From assembly GCF_015706575.1 (NCBI RefSeq), contig NW_024037050.1, forward strand, positions 2,852,001 through 2,916,000: 64,000 nucleotides of DNA, written 5' to 3'. Position numbers and translations under genes: made by a program. The notes under the pieces are model-generated. The model saw only the letters and a list, made by a program, of their open reading frames with translations. It was not told where the DNA came from and did no database searches. The stretch's first letter is position 1. Each line of letters opens with the position of its first letter. Source of the DNA: Patiria miniata. Its lineage: Eukaryota > Echinodermata > Asteroidea > Valvatida > Asterinidae. Below are positions 62,525 through 64,000 of the stretch, piece by piece.

Positions 62525-63173
62525 CAGGGTGAGTAAAAAAATGCGGAACCAAACCCCAAAACACTATATTTCATATTTAAACAAATATGCAGCACCCAAA
62601 ATAATAATGACTGTAAAGCCAATTTCACAAGGTACTGTTTAATGAAATAAAATTACTGAAATTAGTCAATCCCTTTAGAAAATATCATCTTTTTCACACA
62701 ATAACCCTAAAACCTATCTCGTCCCCCCAATGCGATTTCAAGAATCGTCGTCGCATCTTTCTTCAAACATCACCAGCGATTAAATCTCAGTATAAACGAT
62801 AAAACATATTCAACAGAATCCCTTCGAAGGCCCGTCCTTTAAAAAAGTATATTTTATTAATTAAATTGTTTGCCAGGTTTGTTAATAAAGATATGCTACA
62901 GTTGGTAGTAGTTGTTGATATATGTATTCTGTGTCATTTTCTTTGTTGTTCCAAACAGTCAAAACACACAATGAATGGCTTTTTTGGACGAGACGGGTTT
63001 TAGGGTCATTGTGTTTAAATGGAACGGATTGAGCAATTTGTATATTTTTTTAAAATAAAAAAGTAGCTTATGAAATTGGCTTTTCAGTCATTATTGTTGT
63101 CGGTGCTAAATATTCTTTTAAATATGAAATATATTTTATGGGATTTGGGTTCCGCTTTTTCTGACTCACCCTG
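62525..63173. mobile_element. TA-flanked foldback MITE (mariner/Tc1-type), copy C
   Basis: CAGGGTGAGTAAAAAA at the left pairs with TTTTTCTGACTCACCCTG at the right, with TA on both sides. Arms of about 110 bp (atatttcatatttaaa, aagccaatttca) surround a longer, different interior than copies A and B. Confidence 0.8.
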
Positions 63174-63299
63174 TATAACGGCTCTTACCTCAATGTATAT
63201 TCCAAACCATACGACAATAAAGGCAATAGAATGATTTGCTTTTGTTGAGATAATTTGACATATCCTTATGCGTTTAGTTTGAGACATTCTGTGCACTAT

Positions 63300-64000
63300 T
63301 TGACTGCCTGTCAGCGAACCCTGGGCCAGCTATGATATGACTTATGCTAAATCTCAAGTATGAGTCCCTTTTTAGAAAGAAATTCTCGGGTTTTTGACAT
63401 GGATAGGGAGCTGGATATTGTGGCTACAGTTCCCAACAAATTTAAAGTCCGCAGATCAAATACAAAGTTGAAGATAGTTTGACATGCGCATCCATGTTTT
63501 GGCCAAGGTTATATATGTACAATATATTCCATGTGACTGCCTATCAGTTGGTGCTCTGCCAGCTAAGATGTGACTAGCAATATCTCATTTTTTAGTGCCC
63601 TTGCCACCAGTAATTCTGGAATATTTTGACATGGATAGGGACCTTGCTAGTGTGACTACATTATACAACACGTTTGAATTCAGCAGATACCTGTAGACAA
63701 TTAGAGATACGTATCGATGTTTCGGCCGACTATATTTCTGTGCAGTATTCTCCATTTGCCTGCCGATCAGTCTGTTGGCCCTCTGCCAGCTACGACATGT
63801 ATATGGCAGTGGCGTTGTCATCAGAAATCTCGAAATATTTTGACATGGATGTGGAGCTAGGTAATGTGGCTACATTCTCCCACAAGTATGGAGTTGGCTG
63901 ACCAAATATAACTGGAGAAAATTAGGGATATGCAACTATGTTTTGGCTGAGGTTATTTCTGTGCGGTTTTGCATTTTGACTGCCTATTAGTTGGCGCTCC
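63300..64000. repeat. Diverged ~225-bp tandem repeat running off the window
   Basis: Equivalent words (gactgcctatcagttggtgc, ctctgccagcta, ttttgacatggatag, tgtggctaca) recur with unit starts near 63302, 63536, 63760 and 63978. At least three units are present, and the array continues past the end. Confidence 0.7.

Overview
This is an animal nuclear genome window: genes are split by GT-AG introns, most DNA is intronic or intergenic, and mobile and foldback repeats are very dense. The recognisable proteins are metazoan. The repeat style (many hairpin MITEs, C or G runs, tRNA-derived SINEs, CR1-like LINEs) suggests a marine invertebrate deuterostome. An echinoderm is my best guess and a lancelet an alternative; this is inference from style, not a proven assignment.

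Layout. 0-2.7 kb: a minisatellite, then three phase-0 exons ending a small gene I do not recognise. 2-5.2 kb: a cluster of MITEs. 5.8-8.1 kb: the left copy of a composite repeat, holding an 18S/ITS1 rDNA fragment and a tRNA-like module, interrupted by a CR1-like LINE (about 8.1-11.75 kb) that carries an exact 476-bp internal tandem duplication. 13.2-36.3 kb: a complete DNA topoisomerase I gene on the + strand, 18 coding exons and 1041 codons, whose five catalytic residues have the same spacing as in human TOP1. Its introns hold MITEs, dispersed repeats, a tandem array of copies of one exon's own 3' end beside a GC-AG splice site, and a 2.24-kb foldback element. 36.3-40.5 kb: 3' flank with MITEs and a LINE 3' remnant. 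40.57-41.44 kb (- strand): an intronless small heat-shock protein with three RRSSDGQL repeats and heat-shock elements upstream. 43.5-46.3 kb (- strand): an intronless beta-1,3-glycosyltransferase of family GT31 with a very long stem. 50.3-56.55 kb: an inverted copy of the 5.8-8.1 kb composite repeat, here with about 4.6 kb of AT-rich satellite (68-bp monomers in a 1433-bp higher-order unit) in its middle. 57-64 kb: intergenic DNA with a MITE, a degraded LINE, a mariner-type MITE and an edge-truncated tandem repeat.

No operon-like cooperation is visible. TOP1, the small heat-shock protein and the glycosyltransferase look independently regulated. The main theme is repeat biology: at least four different TTAA-flanked foldback families (piggyBac-type target), a TA-flanked mariner-type family with three copies, and the two-copy inverted composite element with different cargo in each copy.
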